This document shows, in pieces, positions 32,942 through 34,003 of a stretch of DNA of 34,003 bases (the first letter of the stretch is position 1; each line of letters starts with the position of its first letter). The translations under genes were made by a program, and so were the position numbers. This DNA comes from CAZSLO01 sp964608025 (lineage in GTDB: Bacteria > Chloroflexota > Dehalococcoidia > Lucifugimonadales > CAJWER01), in assembly GCA_964608025.1 (NCBI GenBank), contig CAZSLO010000015.1, positions 1 through 34,003 of the forward strand. The letters run 5' to 3'. The notes under the pieces are model-generated. The model saw nothing but the letters and a program-made list of their open reading frames with translations, made no database searches and was not told the origin of the DNA.

Positions 32942-34003
32942 ACCAACCCCAGATAATTTAGCCTGCCTGTGCCTTACGATATTGGTCATCTTAGCTTGTG
33001 GAGGTACCAGAGAGCCTTCCACTAAACCTACCCCTCCTCCTGTTCCTCTTGTAGTCACGGTGGTCGTAACCGCAACCCCGGTGGCCTTATCCGGCCCTAA
33101 ATCACAAAATAAATTCCAAATACCGCAGAGTCCCGGTCCACAATCGATAGCAGAATTGGTAAAGGAGGTAACTCCCTGGGTAGTCTCTGTCACCACAGAG
33201 ACCGAGGTCCAAGGTTTCTTCACCAGATTCGACGAAGACGGAGCCGGATCGGGCTTCATAGTAAGGACAGATGGGTATGTAGCTACCAACTGGCACGTCG
33301 TTGAAGGGGCCCGCGATATCAAGGTACATTTGCCGGGTGGCAAAACCTACGATGCGGAAGTGATAGGTCGAGACATCGTCACCGATTTAGCAGTTCTGAA
33401 GATCCCTGCCGAAAACTTACCGAGCGCCACAATTGCTGATGCTTCTAAAACCAAGGTTGGCGACTGGGTAATGACTATGGGCAACGCTCTAGCGTTAAAG
33501 GGTGGCCCCACGGTTACTTTGGGTATTGTGAGTGGACTCGGACGATCCATACAGACCGCCCGCGGACAATTCTATGATCTCATCCAGACCGACGCGGCGG
33601 TTAACATTGGCAATAGTGGAGGGCCGATGGTAAATATGATGGGAGAGGTGGTTGGTGTTAACCAGGCAACCCTTCGGCAGGCGGAAGGGATTAGCTTCGC
33701 GGTCAACTCAGCCGTGGCCGCACCCATTATTGATAGCTTGATCACAGACGGATTCGTCATTCGACCTAAAATTGGTTTGCTAGGGCGAGACATGACCCCC
33801 GCTTTCGCAACTCGTTACAGCATAGGAATCACAGAGGGCGTAATCATCACTAACGTTCCACGAAATGGTCCCGCATTTCTAGGTGGTATACAAGTTGGTG
33901 ATGTCATAACCAAGATAGATTCTCTACCAACTCCTGACTTGGCCACATTTCTAAGCCTACTTTGGTCCTATAAAGTTGGTGATGAAGTAATCATCGAGTA
34001 TGT
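32916..34003 (+). CDS. HtrA/DegP-type trypsin-like lipoprotein protease, partial (3' end cut by window)
   Basis: The frame runs off the right edge. From a TTG at 32916 a signal segment ends in the lipobox ILAC (C28), followed by a Pro/Thr/Val linker. The protease domain has H127 in TNWHVVEG, D157 in TDLAVLK and S234 in GNSGGPM, so the triad is complete. GAGSGFIV and MGNALALKGGPTVTLGIVSG are also typical. A PDZ domain begins near residue 285 (IGLLGRDMTPAFATRY...GVIITNVPRNGPAFLGGIQVGDVI). The start is uncertain: it lies inside yihY with no clear binding site, and translation may be coupled. It is likely an envelope quality-control protease. Confidence 0.88.
   Translation, partial: MLNHQGLSRPTPDNLACLCLTILVILACGGTREPSTKPTPPPVPLVVTVVVTATPVALSGPKSQNKFQIPQSPGPQSIAELVKEVTPWVVSVTTETEVQGFFTRFDEDGAGSGFIVRTDGYVATNWHVVEGARDIKVHLPGGKTYDAEVIGRDIVTDLAVLKIPAENLPSATIADASKTKVGDWVMTMGNALALKGGPTVTLGIVSGLGRSIQTARGQFYDLIQTDAAVNIGNSGGPMVNMMGEVVGVNQATLRQAEGISFAVNSAVAAPIIDSLITDGFVIRPKIGLLGRDMTPAFATRYSIGITEGVIITNVPRNGPAFLGGIQVGDVITKIDSLPTPDLATFLSLLWSYKVGDEVIIEY

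Overview
The window looks like a chromosomal stretch from a monoderm bacterium, most likely Chloroflexota of the Dehalococcoidia / marine SAR202 type. This placement is inferred from gene content, not from a search. The clues are several lipoproteins with long Pro/Thr-rich linkers after the lipobox, the order rpsO-pnp-dapB-asd-dapA, a CoA-transferase plus crotonase pair, frequent TTG starts and moderate, slightly AT-leaning base composition. I see no phage, IS, CRISPR or tRNA.

Layout. 1-0.6 kb: small membrane proteins on the minus strand. 0.77-1.66 kb: a 3-hydroxyisobutyrate-dehydrogenase-type reductase. 1.8-7.4 kb: rpsO and pnp (translation and RNA decay), then dapB, asd and dapA (the shared lysine/diaminopimelate route). 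7.5-10.7 kb: purA on minus, divergent from an atypical malate synthase. 10.8-12.6 kb: gatC-gatA on minus. 12.6-16.6 kb: a structured leader and two Kelch-type beta-propeller lipoproteins, with 7 and 14 repeats. 16.6-20.8 kb: pth, moaC, an LppX/LprG-like lipoprotein, then rdgB-moaA. 21.0-26.2 kb: a short animal-type transketolase, an HExxH lipoprotein and a GH10-like barrel protein. 26.2-28.7 kb: CoA-transferase III, a crotonase, and an ArsC/Spx-like gene with an in-frame TGA. 28.8-30.0 kb: rpsF-ssb-rpsR. 30.2-32.0 kb: two tandem dienelactone hydrolases and a DUF6295-like protein. 32.0-34.0 kb: a YihY membrane protein overlapping an HtrA-type lipoprotein protease cut by the window end.

The main discovery candidate is the minus-strand ArsC/Spx-like gene at 28304-28660. 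Its only interruption is a TGA at codon 13, exactly where the family has the first cysteine of its CxxC redox motif. A SECIS-like hairpin follows in the expected place. The simplest reading is a selenoprotein with a UxxC active site, which a normal gene caller would truncate to a 97-residue protein without its active site.

Other points of interest: a recurring extended -10 promoter motif (TGCTAYAMT) at several genes, an SD-sequestering hairpin before rpsO, a multi-hairpin leader before the first Kelch lipoprotein, a tandem hydrolase pair in which one copy lost a conserved Glu, and a zinc-type S18 with a Gly/Arg-rich N-terminal extension.
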